Origin: Paulownia fortunei
Taxonomy: Eukaryota; Streptophyta; Magnoliopsida; Lamiales; Paulowniaceae
Reading direction: 5' to 3'
Assembly (NCBI GenBank): GCA_019321725.1
Contig: CM033113.1
Location: 11,842,001-11,906,000 of the forward strand
DNA: 64,000 nt
The notes under the pieces are model-generated. The model had not been told where the DNA came from, searched no databases, and worked only from the letters and a program-made list of their open reading frames with translations. The first letter of the stretch is position 1. Each line of letters begins with the position of its first letter. The position numbers and the translations under genes are program-made. Positions 46,961-59,100 of the stretch are shown here, in pieces.

Positions 46961-48987
46961 TGTAACACCCACTACTCAACAACTATATATAAAATATAAT
47001 TTGACATGATAGAACTTGTGTGTACGTGAGATATATTTTTTTTGTTTACCACTTTAAGAAATGATAAATTACTTTTTACACGCACAACCCTATTTAAAAT
47101 ACTTCTTCACATATGTCCTGTATATATAGAATGATCAATATTTATATAAAAACACAATCGACCATAATATTTACATACTTATTTGTAAAGTTTTAAAAAC
47201 GAAATATAGTACTAATCTTAATATATAATACAATAGACTCAAAATATAACAAGCCAACAAAATAGCCCAACAGGTCGTCATCCATCTACGCACTCCCTCG
47301 ATACCTATAGGAGCTCCAACAGCTGCCCAGCCAGCAAAAGATGCTTCAAGCGTCGTCGTGCTCATTTATAATACATGAACTATATGAACTAATGCTCAAT
47401 GAGTAAAGATTATGCATGTCAAATAATAATCCACAATACCAAGTTATGCATCTCAAAATACTATGCCCACAATGCAATTCCATGCATCAAAACATTTCTC
47501 TCAAAATCTTTCTTTCTTTCTTGGGCTCCTGACCAATGCTACTATCTCATGTACCGGAAAAGAGCTCTGCACACCGCCATAATCAATGGCCAATAATGAT
47601 ATAAGCATGCAAATCAATGTATACTCATAAGCATGTAAATCTATGCACACGAACTTGCAAATCCATGCACACAACCATGCAAATCCATGCATACTTCGGT
47701 GCACTAGTAGTGGTCAGTAAAATATTTTTTTTTCTTAAAATCATGTCGTGCAATGTAAGATTTAGCACAATGCTCGTATATAATGCATGCACATGCCAAT
47801 GCCCATGTATGTATTTCCAATGGACTTGATGACAATAATGTGTGCCATCTGCAATGCACATATGATCTATGATATAACATATAAATCACATATTTATTAT
47901 GTCTATGCATTATAGTTGTAAATGAATCTTTACTTACCTTTCACTTGGTTGGTGGCTTAGTCTAAATTTGTTTAGTATTCATCTCGAACCTTAGATGTAA
48001 AATAGTCTGTAATATTATCTAACATCAAGTACCATTCCCAATTTGGCAAGTTGAATAAAATCTCATACTAAACACCAAGTTATCTAGGTAGCAATCAAGC
48101 TTTCACAAACTAGAACCTAATATAGTCCCTCAAATACCTTAATTTCTCATTTTAAATATGTGTAAATATCATGTAATTGAAGTATTATCACTCTAACAAC
48201 ATGTACCTAATTGTTATAACTAAATAGCAACATGTTTAGGTTGAAACATGCTAAGTTATCAAATGAGACAAATTCACATTTTTATATTTTTTTGCTATCC
48301 AATTTAGTTGCATGCTAACTTTGACATCCTTAAGCATATCCAGTCACTCCCAAATTTTTACCACAATTAGATAACATGTAGAGAAATGCAACCATATTAT
48401 AGAATTAACTAAAACCACTGATTTACCTCAGCAAAACCAGCCCATTTATCACTACATCTATCATGACAGTTTTAAGTGTCTCTTCAAATATCAAATCATA
48501 TTTCAATTTATTAACCGTTCATTTGATCTATAAACCAATTAGCATTCAATTCTTTAATAATTATTTGTTTGTATTTTTAAAATTATATGCACATATGGAC
48601 CTTGTAATAAGACACTTAAATCACATTATATCATGTATAATATCCTAAGTATGTTAATTTACAAATATATAATTTTGAAATAACTTGATTAAATCAAATT
48701 AAACCGTATAAACTTACTAGTGACACCTTATCACTTCTAAAAATTATAACATGTAACCTAGTAATATTCATCATGTTATACCTAATAGTTTTCTTATCCC
48801 AATGTAGAATTGACCATTTATATTAGGGAATTCGATAATCAATATCGTGCGAGAGCTTCAAAATTAAGTTTAATGATTAAGAATGCTATATATATCATGC
48901 AGATGTTAATGCAAATTAGTATGTAAGTAGCATGTAATACATGAATCATATTTGGCTAGCTGAGTAGTGAGAGGTTCGGGTATCATA
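46961..48987 (-). mobile_element. Solo LTR (~2.03 kb) inside the E2 protease
   Basis: Minus strand: TATGATACCC...GGGTGTTACA, matching TGTGACACCC...GGGTGTTACA-type LTR ends with one transition. It splits the protease reading frame, which resumes across it (ILK / LSFGNMTLELDV). Flanking pentamers AAAGC and GAAGT differ by two transitions, as in an aged target duplication. The length suggests a Tekay/Del-like gypsy LTR. A run of ~22-bp units (ATGCAAATCCATGCACAC theme) lies at 47607-47693. No coding content. Confidence 0.75.
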
Positions 48988-49270
48988 GAAGTTATCTTTT
49001 GGAAATATGACTTTGGAACTAGATGTGTTTAATGTTTGTAAGCAACCTGTAAAAGAAGTCAAAGTACAGGAAGTGGATTCAATTGAAAAACTTGTTCACG
49101 AATATTTTACTTTCACTAATTCATTTGATCCTCTGGAAACTTGTTTGAAAGTGAAAGTATTTGTAGAAAGACACACTCTAATACTCTCTAAATTTTTGCA
49201 GGTACAAGAAAAATATTTTTGGAAGTTAAGGTTTGAAAAAAATTCATCATCAACAGTATAATCTGTTCCA
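48988..49270 (+). pseudogene. E2 protease, 3' part, and linker
   Basis: FGNMTLELDVFNVCKQP then an open stretch of acidic linker to about 49259. Continuation of the protease cut at 46961. Confidence 0.75.
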
Positions 49271-49289
49271 TCAAATATTAAAGCTCCCA

Positions 49290-50290
49290 TGGTTGATTTG
49301 AAACCTTTTCCATTTAATTTGAAATACTCTTATTTGAGTGAGAATGAGATTTTTCCAGTAATAATTTCTTCCAAACTTGATGCTTCCTAAGAAGGAAAAT
49401 TGATCTAAACTTTAAAAATGCATAAGAATACTTTAGGATGGATCATTGCTGGCATTAAAGGTATTAGTCCTTTAATTTGCACACATAACATATATCTAGA
49501 GGAAAATGCTAAACCTTATAGAGAAATGCAATAAAGGCTAAATCCTAATATGAAAGTAGTAGTGAAAAATAAAGTCATTAAACTCTTAGATAATAGAATC
49601 ATTTATGCTTTTTTTGACAGCAAATGGGTAAGTCTTACTCAAGTTGTACCAAAGAAATCTGGAGTTACTATAATCAAGAATGAGAATGATGAATTAATTC
49701 CAACTAGGATTGTTACTAGTTGGCGAATGTGAATTGATTATAAGAAACTCAACTTAGTTACTAGAAAATATCTCTTAGAAAGAGTTGTAGGACATTAATT
49801 TTACTGCTTCTTAGATGAATATTTTAGATATAATCAAATTGCAATTATACTTGAAGATTAAGAGAAAATTACTTTTACATGTCATTTTGGTACTTTTGCA
49901 TATCGAATGATGCCTTTTGGATTATGTAATGCACCAGCTACATTTCCAACGATGCATGCTTAGTATTTTAGTAACATGGTAGAACGTTTTCTTGAAGTCT
50001 TCATGGATGATTTTTCTATTTTTGGTAATTTATTTGATGATTGCTTGTCTAATTTAGAAAAAGTTTTGATTAGGTGTGAAAAAAAGAACCTTGTATTCAA
50101 TTAGGAGAAATATCATTTCATAAGAACAATTGGTATTGTTCTTGGACACTTTATTTCATCAAAATGTATTGAAGTAGACAAATCTAAAATCAAATTAATT
50201 GCCAATTTACCAATACCAAAGTCTATGAAGGAGGTCTTTTTCTGGCTCTATGCTATAAAAACTCTAGATAGAAAAGTCAACTTGCTTTGT
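49290..50290 (+). pseudogene. E2 reverse transcriptase, truncated and decayed
   Basis: DLKPFPFNLKYSYLSENEIF (49298), GWIIAGIKGISPLICTHNIY (49440), WVSLTQVVPKKSGVT (49628), IDYKKLNLVTRK (49735), RMMPFGLCNAPATF (49908) and VFMDDFSIFGN (50000; the xxDD active site), then VLGHFISSKCIEVDKSKI (50140). Several stops. The connection/RNase H and integrase domains do not follow; LOG sequence begins about 100 bases later. Confidence 0.88.
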
Positions 50291-50397
50291 AGAGGAAACT
50301 TATGAGCATTGCTTTCTATGGCTTCAAAAGGGATTGAGCATTACTCTTGACGTGATCACAGAATCACAGCTGATGTATTAAAAAAAAGGAAAAAAAA

Positions 50398-51033
50398 AAG
50401 ACTCACAAGTTTAACCATATTTGTGTCTTTTGTGGAACCAATTCAGAAAAAATGGTGAATTTATAGGGTCATCCAATAAACTTGGTAGAACTTTAGCAAA
50501 AAGAAAAATTCATTTAGTGTATGAGAGAGGCAATTTGGGGTTAATGGAGAGTGTTGCTACTTCTGCTCATGTAAGAGGAGTCAAAGTTGTAGGAATTATT
50601 CCAAAACCTTTAACAGTACATAATATCACAGGTATGACCATCGGAGATGAGTTAAAGTGTCACATATTCAGGACAGAATGCCTAACATGTTAAACAATGC
50701 ACAAGAATCATCACTCTACCTAGTGGCTTTGGTATACTAGAGGAATTATTCCAAGTTGTCTTTTAGGCACAACTCAACATTCATCAAAAACTTTTAGGTA
50801 TTCTTAATGTTAATGGTTTCTTTGATGGTTTGCTATCTTTTGTAGATCATATAGAAAAGGATTTTATTTCATTATCTGCGAGATGAATTCTCATTTCTGC
50901 TCCAATACTTGACCAACTGATTAATCAATTTCTAGCATATATGCTAGAACCTGATTCAGTTTAGGCTCATGTGGATTGGTCCAATAAGGACAATGGTCGA
51001 AAATGCAAAATGAACTTGACCCCTAACTTGTGA
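50398..51033 (+). pseudogene. Captured LOG (LONELY GUY) gene, near full length, intronless, inside E2
   Basis: LOG enzymes are cytosolic phosphoribohydrolases that cut ribose 5-phosphate from cytokinin nucleotides to give the active base. Blocks in family order: KTHKFNHICVFCGTNSE (50398), LGRTLAKRKIHLVYERGNLG (50478), VVGIIPKPLTVHNITGMTIG (50588), MLNNAQ (50689), a decayed PGGxGTxxE motif reading LPSGFGIL-stop-EELF (50718), [19 protein letters not shown] (50797), FISLSAR, and WSNKDNGRKCKMNLTPNL with stop at 51031-51033. Frameshifts near 50440 and 50710 and in-frame stops exclude function. The span equals a LOG coding sequence (family ~200-215 residues), although LOG genes have several introns, so it derives from a spliced transcript. 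The tail points to the subgroup with WSNKD near the C-terminus. Sense to E2. Confidence 0.9.
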
Positions 51034-52709
51034 AATTTATCCTAATTGGTCCAACTAATAGTGTGTATATTGTATTGTTTTAGCTTTATTTTCCAATAAG
51101 TCACATTTCAGGTAATATCTTCTACACTCTACTTTTCTATGTATTTTTTATATTGGGGATACTCTTTCTTGTGTGTTCAATGTGTGTTTTTCTAGTTTTT
51201 TTTTTAAATTCAACCGTATTTTCTTTAAGGTTTGTTGAAACCATGAAAAATAGTGGCAGAGTAAAGGACAACTTTGACACTCTTGAGACTTACTCATATA
51301 TATATATATATTGCATAACATGGCAAGTTTATAAAGTTTTTAACAAAGATTTGTGAATTGTCTTTTTTTTTAGTCGCAGATATTTTTCCAACTTCAATGA
51401 TTAAAATTAAGTACGAATAATGTGGTTTAATTGATGATGGGTGTTGTTTTGGACTTTGATGTTGATTTTTTGGTTAATATATGTTTGTGATAATTATACT
51501 CAAATCTTTTTCCACAAATAGTTATGTTATTCGGTGTGGAGACAAGAATGCCAAAATAGGTAGTTCTTATGCCATCGCTTTAATTATCACTTGAATTTTT
51601 AATATATAAGGGTTGAGTGTTAAAACTTTTTCTTTCAGTCTATCTAGGCGAATGACTAATTGAGCACCACTTGAAAAATGATTAAGGTGTTAGGATTTCT
51701 AGCACTATGGCCAAATTAGTTTGTTCCCCATGTGATGTTTTAAGATAACATTTCCATAGTGAGCTACTTTCAGCCTTTCAATAAATAAGCTTTTTTCTTT
51801 GGTAACCATATTTTTTTATATAGCCTAAATATACTATTATCCCACCTTTGTTCTCAAAATGATTTGGAGCTTAAGTGACATTCCATTGATAAGGTGAGTT
51901 TACAAAAGAAATTTGGGTTGGGATAAAAGATAAGTGTGGCGGTGTTTCTCTTAAAAAAATAAAAAAAAATTACAAAGTTTAAAAATATTATGAGTTGCAA
52001 CTAAAAATGAGATGCTACAAAATCAATAAGAATGATAAAGAGAGGTCCAATTCAATAACAACAGGCCTCGGTATTAAAATTCGTAAAGTATGAGAATTAT
52101 TCAATGATAAACTCTATGTCTCTAATACTAAGAAGTTTTTAGAATATTTGTTGCATCATATCCTTTTATTTCTTAACTATATTATTACCTTTTGGCCCTA
52201 TTACAACCTTTGTTCAAAACCTTTTGATTTCGTGTGCTGCTTTCGGTGTAGTGGAGATTTGTAAAGGAATAATCTATTATGTTTAACTTTTTCATTAGCA
52301 ATTGGGTAATGGTTTTTTTGAGGTTCTATGGATTTTACTTGTGTGAAGTATGTATGGTTTCGTTACTGTTGACATTAACTATTTACACATACACACTTGA
52401 GTATGCTTATTGTGGGAATATATTGGCTTTTGAATGACTAAGAGTTAGATTCAACGTTTGTTTGATTTTATTTTTATATTACTTTGTTGCTTCTTGAGAA
52501 TAATGATTGGAGGTTAGTTATTATAGGTATTTGTGGGTATCACCACTAAAAACCCTTATGAGACTATAACTCGTCCTCTATTGGCCACCAAGGGATTTAA
52601 AGGTTTGTTGCATATGTTAAATGCAATCGTGTTTTCCTATGTAAGTGGATCAGTTTAGGCTTGTTTTAGGCTTGCTCGAGGACGAGCAAGAGTTAAGTGG
52701 GAGAGAATT
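51034..52709 (+). other. E2 non-coding 3' region
   Basis: Matches the corresponding region of E1 (26252-27903, reverse complement), including AAGTCACATTTCAGGTAATATCTTCTA next to LOG and GCTTGCTCGAGGACGAGCAAG near the purine tract. No gene seen. Confidence 0.7.
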
Positions 52710-54237
52710 TGATAAGTGCAAGTTTTGATATATATTTTATCAAATTCTTTATATTTTTTTTGTTTTATTCTTGTTAATATTATAGTTTTATTAATGTTTT
52801 TTGTTAAAAGAATTAATGAACAAAAAGAGATAAAAAGGAGCTAAAGTAAAATCGAAGAAGGCAACACGTTTCGTCAGCAAGTTGTGAGATAATATTTTAT
52901 TGGATCAAAGAAATATCAAAAGAAAATGACCATTTTTGCCTACATCCATAATGTGTAGATCAAAATATATGTTAGAAATTACTTGGACTTTACAAGTGAT
53001 TGTTGGGCTTGCATTAAATTCAAAATAAGCATGTTTCCAAACTTGTGCATTTTTTGTATTTTGTGCATAATTCCATGTTCAAAAGTCTTATGAACTTGAA
53101 TCTTACTTCATTTGAAAGTCAAGAAATAGAACTATAATTTTGCTGTTGAAAGCTCTGCTCAATTTAGCTTTGATTATAGCATAAAATTCATACAAGTGTG
53201 TGTATTGAAAAAGATCTATTTATACTAACACATTTCCTTAAATCAAGTATAACTTTCTCCCTAGTGGTTTCCAAAATCAACTGATTTCATAGAGAAAAAT
53301 GTATGACAAAATTCAAATTTGAAAAGAATGTGAATTTAGAACATATTTGACGTAAATTTAAATTGCATTTCGAGTAAGTTTGGATATGTAAATTTAGACA
53401 CTCTTCTACTATAAATAGGGATTCTTGGATGCCATTGAAGACACGTAAAAACCCTTAGAAAGGAAAAGAAACTGTTATTGTTTTTTTTAAACAAAGTTTT
53501 CTCGTAATAATATAAGTTTTCTAGTAGTAATAGAAATGTATTTTCTAGTTTTTTTCTATTTTTAGTCTTTTCTACTTTTATTATATCTTTTTAAATTTAG
53601 TTGAGGAGAATGGTGAATCTCTTAATGGAGGAAGAGGAATAGTTATAAAAGTGTATAATGTTCAGGTGTGTTGTATTATTATTTTAATTTTTTATTGAAA
53701 CCCTCATTATTTTGTGGTGATTTTTTATTTATGTATCACCAATAGTACATCAAATACTTGGGTTCATTTAGCTTATTGTACGGTTCTACTCTACTGACTA
53801 CTAACGTAAAATATTGATTTGTTTTAAACAAAGGTGTGCAAAAATATTTGATCACATAAACAAGTATTAGTGTTAAGAGATAATTTACAAATACTAAGAC
53901 AATATCATGATTACCTTGATGCATTAGCTATTTGATAACATCTTCTCATTGGAACCTTCATTATCAATGGATTCAAATAGTGGCATTTAAAAGAGGTAAA
54001 AAGAATAAATAATCATTCCTCTATTCAAAACTCAAGAGCAAATTCCTAATTTTCAGTACTTCTATTACTTTGATTTCTTAGTTATAGCATAAATTTTTCT
54101 TTAATTAATCCACAATCAGCCTATATTTTAAGAACTCAAAACTTCAAAAAACTTCCCTGTTGATCGATCTCAGACTCTCAAGAAATTTATTATTTGACAT
54201 AACGTAGACTTAGATTTGCAACCTTAAAGTTGTAGCA
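52710..54237 (+). repeat. E2 3' LTR
   Basis: 1528 bp from TGATAAGTGCAAG to AAAGTTGTAGCA; preceded by a purine tract (GTGGGAGAGAATT). Confidence 0.9.
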
Positions 54238-55339
54238 ACCACTGTCCTTGCTACTACTACTCAGAGACGCGAAGTCATCACACATGCTAATGAATCAGAT
54301 TGGCAGGCAGGCAGACCCAGAAGTGCCTCTCTTAGCCCAAGGGAAACCCTCTCAAGATACTAAGTGGAGATTAATTTTTTGCCTAAGTTATCTACGTAAG
54401 GGAACAATTAATGAAAAAGAATGGGCTGGACAAAACTCAGTACAACCTAACCCAATATGTTCCTCGTAGTGAAAGTACCTCAAATGGGAGAGGAGGAGTC
54501 GTACACAATTGAGCTCAAAAGACCTTAATAAGGTAAGGCAGAGCCTCTCCTAATCAAAGCACCCATGCCTCAGCACGGGCTTTCCCCTACTGGGGCACCA
54601 ATGCCTCGGTAGGGGTTCTGTAAAGGGCCTCTTCCCATCCCCCCTAGGGAGTGCCTTCCATGCGCTCCTTGCATGACGAATCCTCACCAATACTCTTTTC
54701 TCCATGCCCAAGCTTTGAGCTTAGCCTCCCAAACTTGATTACCCCAAGAAGAGAAAAGAAAGAAAATGAAAACAAATGTTTGAGATTATAACTTTAAGAG
54801 AGAAACATATTTTTAGAGCCCATGCCTTTGAATATAAAACCCTAGGAGGAGCCTCTTTGCTGAAAACAAGAGATTATCTCTACATGGTCCTATATATGTA
54901 GGAAATAACTTCCTCTTCCCAATTAGACTCCTAAGTCCCAACTAGCCTCCACTCCACCAGTCTATTTGAGAGTTGGGGGCTATATGATAGGTATATTTTA
55001 TTTAAGCCCAATATATTTTATTCTAGCCTAATCAGGTTTACAGGCCCAAATCACATCAAAGGTAAATACAACCCATGCCCCATTTAAACTGGTATAAATA
55101 CCCCCCTCATTCTCATTTATTCAGGTAGACATTTTATTTTCAGTGCTTTTAGTTCAATTATTATTTTCTTGGACTTTACTGGCTTAAGCATCAGAGGGTT
55201 CTTTCTGGGACAACCTCAAGGCCCTTATAACTGTCTGTTTATGTTGCATGCAAGGAATCTTTCTCAAGAAGCATCTTGTAGGAGATTATTTCCTAAGGAG
55301 ATATTATTCCACCTTAGCATTATAAGTTAACCCACATCA
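54238..55339 (+). mobile_element. 3' end of a Tat-like Ty3/gypsy element with its LTR
   Basis: Internal sequence to 54984 ending in the purine tract GAGAGTTGGGGGCTATA, then an LTR of 355 bp (54985-55339) from TGATAGG to ACATCA with a TATAAATACCCCCC promoter site near 55092 and CTTACTGGCTTAAGCATCAGAGGGTTC-type sequence near 55180, as in Tat/Retand LTRs. Pol is absent; E2 lies to its left. Confidence 0.6.
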
Positions 55340-56330
55340 GTTATGGTCTTAAATACGTTCCAAGTTGAGGATTCATTGGGATAGGATATTGATAGCCCAT
55401 AAAGACTTGCGCACATAATGCAAACACTTAAGGAGGATGCCTCGTTCTATGAGCACTAGTGTTGTGACATTAATGCACGTGTGCAGGTGCTTGTTAGAGA
55501 ATAAGTATACTGAACTACCTCACCTAAAAATCACTTATTAAAATAATGACTGTCAAATGAAAATTATTACGTTATTATAGTACATGAATTAGTCGTTTGA
55601 CTTAAGACACTATTGTAACCTTGTGGACGATATAGTGTACTTTGATTTATTTTTTAATTGCATGATAATCACAAAGAAAATATTTTAGATGCATTATCCT
55701 CGTGTGTGGAGGTTTATAAGTGCACAACATGGAATAGATAATTAATTAATTGAATAAATTAATTATAGTGGATCTTGTGATTCATTATATGATTTAATTT
55801 ACTTGATTAATCAATAAATTAGACTCAATTAATTAATTTGGTCAATGTCCATTGAAGCCCATTAAAAATTAAATGGAGATTTAATTCCTAATTAAACTAT
55901 AGTACTAGTCTTCTAAAGGTAGTAGAAGACTTGCTTGTAAAACAAGGTGTTGGACAAGGAAGCAATTCCATGTGATGGACTTAAAAAGTGCTATAAGATG
56001 CACCAGAAATGGCTACCTAAGGCATGCTATAATTCCCTCAGGGTGGCTGGAAATTTGAGAGGAATGCTCATTTTTGTCTTCTTTTTCTTGTCCATGTTCT
56101 GCCAAAAATCCAAGTTCATTTCTTGATTGAATTCTTTCATCATTAGTTGAATTAAATTAAGAATCAATCAAGAACACTTAAAATCATAGTAATTATTTTT
56201 GTTCCATAAATTCTAGACACTCTTTGGCTAGAATCATCGAATTATTGTTTACTAACATAAAAAACACAATTGTAAGTGGACATCCAACGAATAAACTTAA
56301 AGGAACAATTAAGCGAATTAATCATAATAA
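55340..56330 (+). mobile_element. copia LTR remnant, related to the LTR at 39056
   Basis: Blocks like GACTTGCGCACATAATGCAAAC, GTGCAGGTGCTTGTTAGAGAATAAGTATACTGAAC, GACTTAAGACACTATTGTAACCTTGTGGA and GATAATCACAAAG occur in the same order in the copia 5' LTR (39350-39620). Decayed; no coding part. Confidence 0.6.
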
Positions 56331-57236
56331 GGGATACTTAGAATTGAAAATGCTGCTAATACTTCATAGAGAGAAATCGATTTGACTCTATTCACTACAT
56401 CTTCATCAACAGAAAGCATCATGTATGCTTCTAATTAATATCTCATGCAATTTTAGTTATTATGGGTATAAAAAAAAAGAACAATTGATCAATTGCAACA
56501 GATCGGGATACGATTCATATGCATATGATGTATGTACTGTTTAAATTTTTTAAAATTCTTTTGCGATTAAGTATCAATAATCTAATATAGAATTCACCAC
56601 TCCTAATCCTGATGTAGTAGAGAGTTAATATTATATATGGTTGCATTGGATTCAATTGATTGGTAAAAAGTTGATCATCTAATTGCATATATAGTATTCA
56701 TACAAGCTTAGATTCATAGTTAAGTATGGCTCATTCCATGAAATTCGTATGGAATATTATGTGGTGAAAAGATTTATATAAATCCAGGTATCTCATAGAT
56801 ATCTTAAGTTACTAACTTGTTAAAATACATAGTTAATCATATGTTAAGCTTACTAGAGAGATAGAGATTTGAAAAAGTCCGACACAAAATATTTTTTGTA
56901 GAGTTTTGCTAAGTGTGTGTATATGTGTATAAGAATAAATATGTTGATAGGATAACTAGACTTTAAAAGTTACAAAGTGAAAGGTAACAAAATAATTGTG
57001 TGTATAATGCAAATGCAATAGCTAATCATAAGTTATAGAATGAAAGATTACACAAACTAATGCTCATTACATTAATTCATGGCCAGACATGTAATGATCA
57101 ATGATGGCTATTATTTTCATTCAATTAGTGGAATGAAAAGACATACAACTCATATAAATTATTTAGTTGGTTGAATGAAAAGATTTGTAACTCTTGTCTA
57201 GTTTCTAAACAAGAAAATGTGAATTTATACTACTTG

Positions 57237-57274
<38 letters not shown>

Positions 57275-57562
57275 GTAAATCTGATTAATTTATTTGTTTG
57301 CTTCAACCTTTTCCATTTTCATTTTCATTTTCCGAAAAATCATGCAAGACTAGAGAATCCCAGTTTGTTAACCATTAAAACAAAATAGAGTAAGTAGCAT
57401 TTTGATGTGCTAGAAGGAGAAAGGAAAAACTTTTAGCATCTAGTCACATTACCACCAGAAAAATATGCATCAAATATTTTAGTGATATAATGTTGCTTTC
57501 TTATGATGCATATTTTGATGCAGCTAACGTACCTATGTCCAATCAAGAATTAAAAAAAAATA
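56331..57562. other. Intergenic, no gene seen; TA microsatellite
   Basis: AT-rich non-coding sequence. (TA)n run at about 57239-57270. Confidence 0.45.
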
Positions 57563-57773
57563 ACTCTCTCCGTCCCGAAATATTAGGTTAATTGCTATTG
57601 TTGTTCAATCAATTTTGAATATTTTTTAATTTTAAATACTCAATAATAAGTTATTCAGTCAATTTCTTCAACCCTAATGTAGTAATATTATATAAAAATA
57701 ATATAATAAATTAATTCAAAGATGAAAATTCTTGACTGTAGCAAAATAGTCATAATTTGGGCACGGAGTGAGA
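57563..57773. mobile_element. Stowaway-like MITE
   Basis: CTCTCTCCGTCCCGAAATATT at the left and its imperfect reverse complement (AATTTGGGCACGGAGTGAG) at the right, TA at the left border; 210-bp AT-rich core. The right target base pair is obscured by the adjacent copia insertion. Confidence 0.75.
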
Positions 57774-57775
57774 AT

Positions 57776-58043
57776 TGTTATGAATATATGTTTAATTAAG
57801 TAGAAAAATATCTAATTAATAGTAGGTAAATGTCAAATCAAATATGAATGTCCAATTCATTTTTCAATTTATCATATTATTATATGGTGTATTTATTCAT
57901 CTTATATGTTTATAAATACAAGCAAATTTGTAATGAAATATATAAGTGAATATAAGAGAAAAAAAATATTCTCTCTATTCTTTATTTCTTACTCTCTATA
58001 TTCTTCATTTCAAAATTAGTAGTATTTTATTTATTTTACAATA
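57776..58043 (+). repeat. copia 5' LTR
   Basis: Shares AATAGTAGGTAAATGTCAAAT, TTTTTCAATTTATCATATTATTATAT and TATTCTTCATTTCAAAATTAGTA-type words with the 3' LTR. Confidence 0.85.
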
Positions 58044-58084
58044 AGTTATCAACATGATTTCATATTTTGAAATCCTAGTTAAGA

Positions 58085-58975
58085 ATGTTGAATATTACAA
58101 AGCTCGAATTTATTGCCTTTGATATTTCTGACAACAATTATTTGGCATGGGCTCTTGATGTTAAGATCTATCTCGATGTTATGAACTTTTAAGATACAAT
58201 AAAAAAAGAAAATGAGGCATCCTTACAGGATCGCACAAAGACAATGATATTCCTTTGTCATCATCTCCATGAAGGATTAAAAATTGAATATCTGACAATG
58301 AAATATCCATATGTCCTTTGAAAAAATTTGAAAGAAATATATGACCACCAAAAGATAGTAATATTTTTTAAAGCTCGCTATGATTGAATACACTTGCGAT
58401 TACAAGATTTTAAAAGTGTAAGCGAGTATAATTCGATAATGTTTAAAATAACTTTTCAGTTAAAGTTATGTAGATAAAGTGTTACTGATGAAGATATGTT
58501 CGAAAAAATATTTTCTACTTTTCATGCCTCTAATATGCTCCTACAACAACAATATCGAGAGCGAAGTTTTAAGAAGTATTTTAAGTTGATATCATGCCTT
58601 CTTGTTGCTGAACAAAACAATGAATTATTGATGAAAAATTATCAATCATGCCTAACTGTATCAACGTTATTCCCTTAAGCGAATATTGCGATTATTAATG
58701 ATTTTAGGTGTAGTCGATATCGAGGATGTGGTTGTAGACACGATCATGGTCATGGTCATGGCTATGGTCGTGGTTATTATAATCAAAACTTTTCAAATTT
58801 CAAGAGAATTGTAACACACCACCAGTAGGAGAATAATGGGAAAAAAACAAGAAGAAAATGATTTGCAAAACAAAACTCCTAAGACTAATGAAAGCAATTG
58901 TCATAGATATAACATTAAAGGAAATTGGAGACGTACTTGTCGTATGTCTAAGCATCTTGTTGATCTATAATAGGC
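58085..58975 (+). pseudogene. copia gag, broken
   Basis: NITKLEFIAFDISDNNYLAW (58095), TKTMIFLCHHLHEGLK (58236), an open segment 58496-58678 with EKIFSTFHASNMLLQQQYRE, a Gly/His-rich stretch near 58730-58780 and a ruined zinc knuckle. UBN2-type gag. Confidence 0.85.
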
Positions 58976-59100
58976 TTCACTGAAAGAAAAAGAAAAAGAT
59001 GTGGAGACAAACCTTATTGAGCATTATAATCCAATGGATTTTATACAGTTGGATGTTGCGGATTTCATTAAAAATCATAATAGATACTTTGAGAATTTGA

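Larger units (their letters stand above)
38228..54237 (+). mobile_element. E2: Athila-type Ty3/gypsy element carrying a LOG copy (nested, plus strand)
   Basis: Order: truncated 5' LTR (38228-38962), decayed tRNA-Asp primer-binding site (about 38969-38986), gag (44940-46210), protease (46650-46960 and 48988-49270, split), RT (49290-50290), LOG copy (50398-51033), 1.68 kb non-coding, GCTCGAGGACGAGC hairpin and purine tract (52697-52709), 3' LTR (52710-54237). Interrupted by a copia element (39056-44843) and a solo LTR (46961-48987). RNase H and integrase are missing. Confidence 0.78.

Noticed and set aside
54248..54469. 73-codon open frame
   Set aside because: Within the internal 3' region of a Tat-like element; no motif seen.
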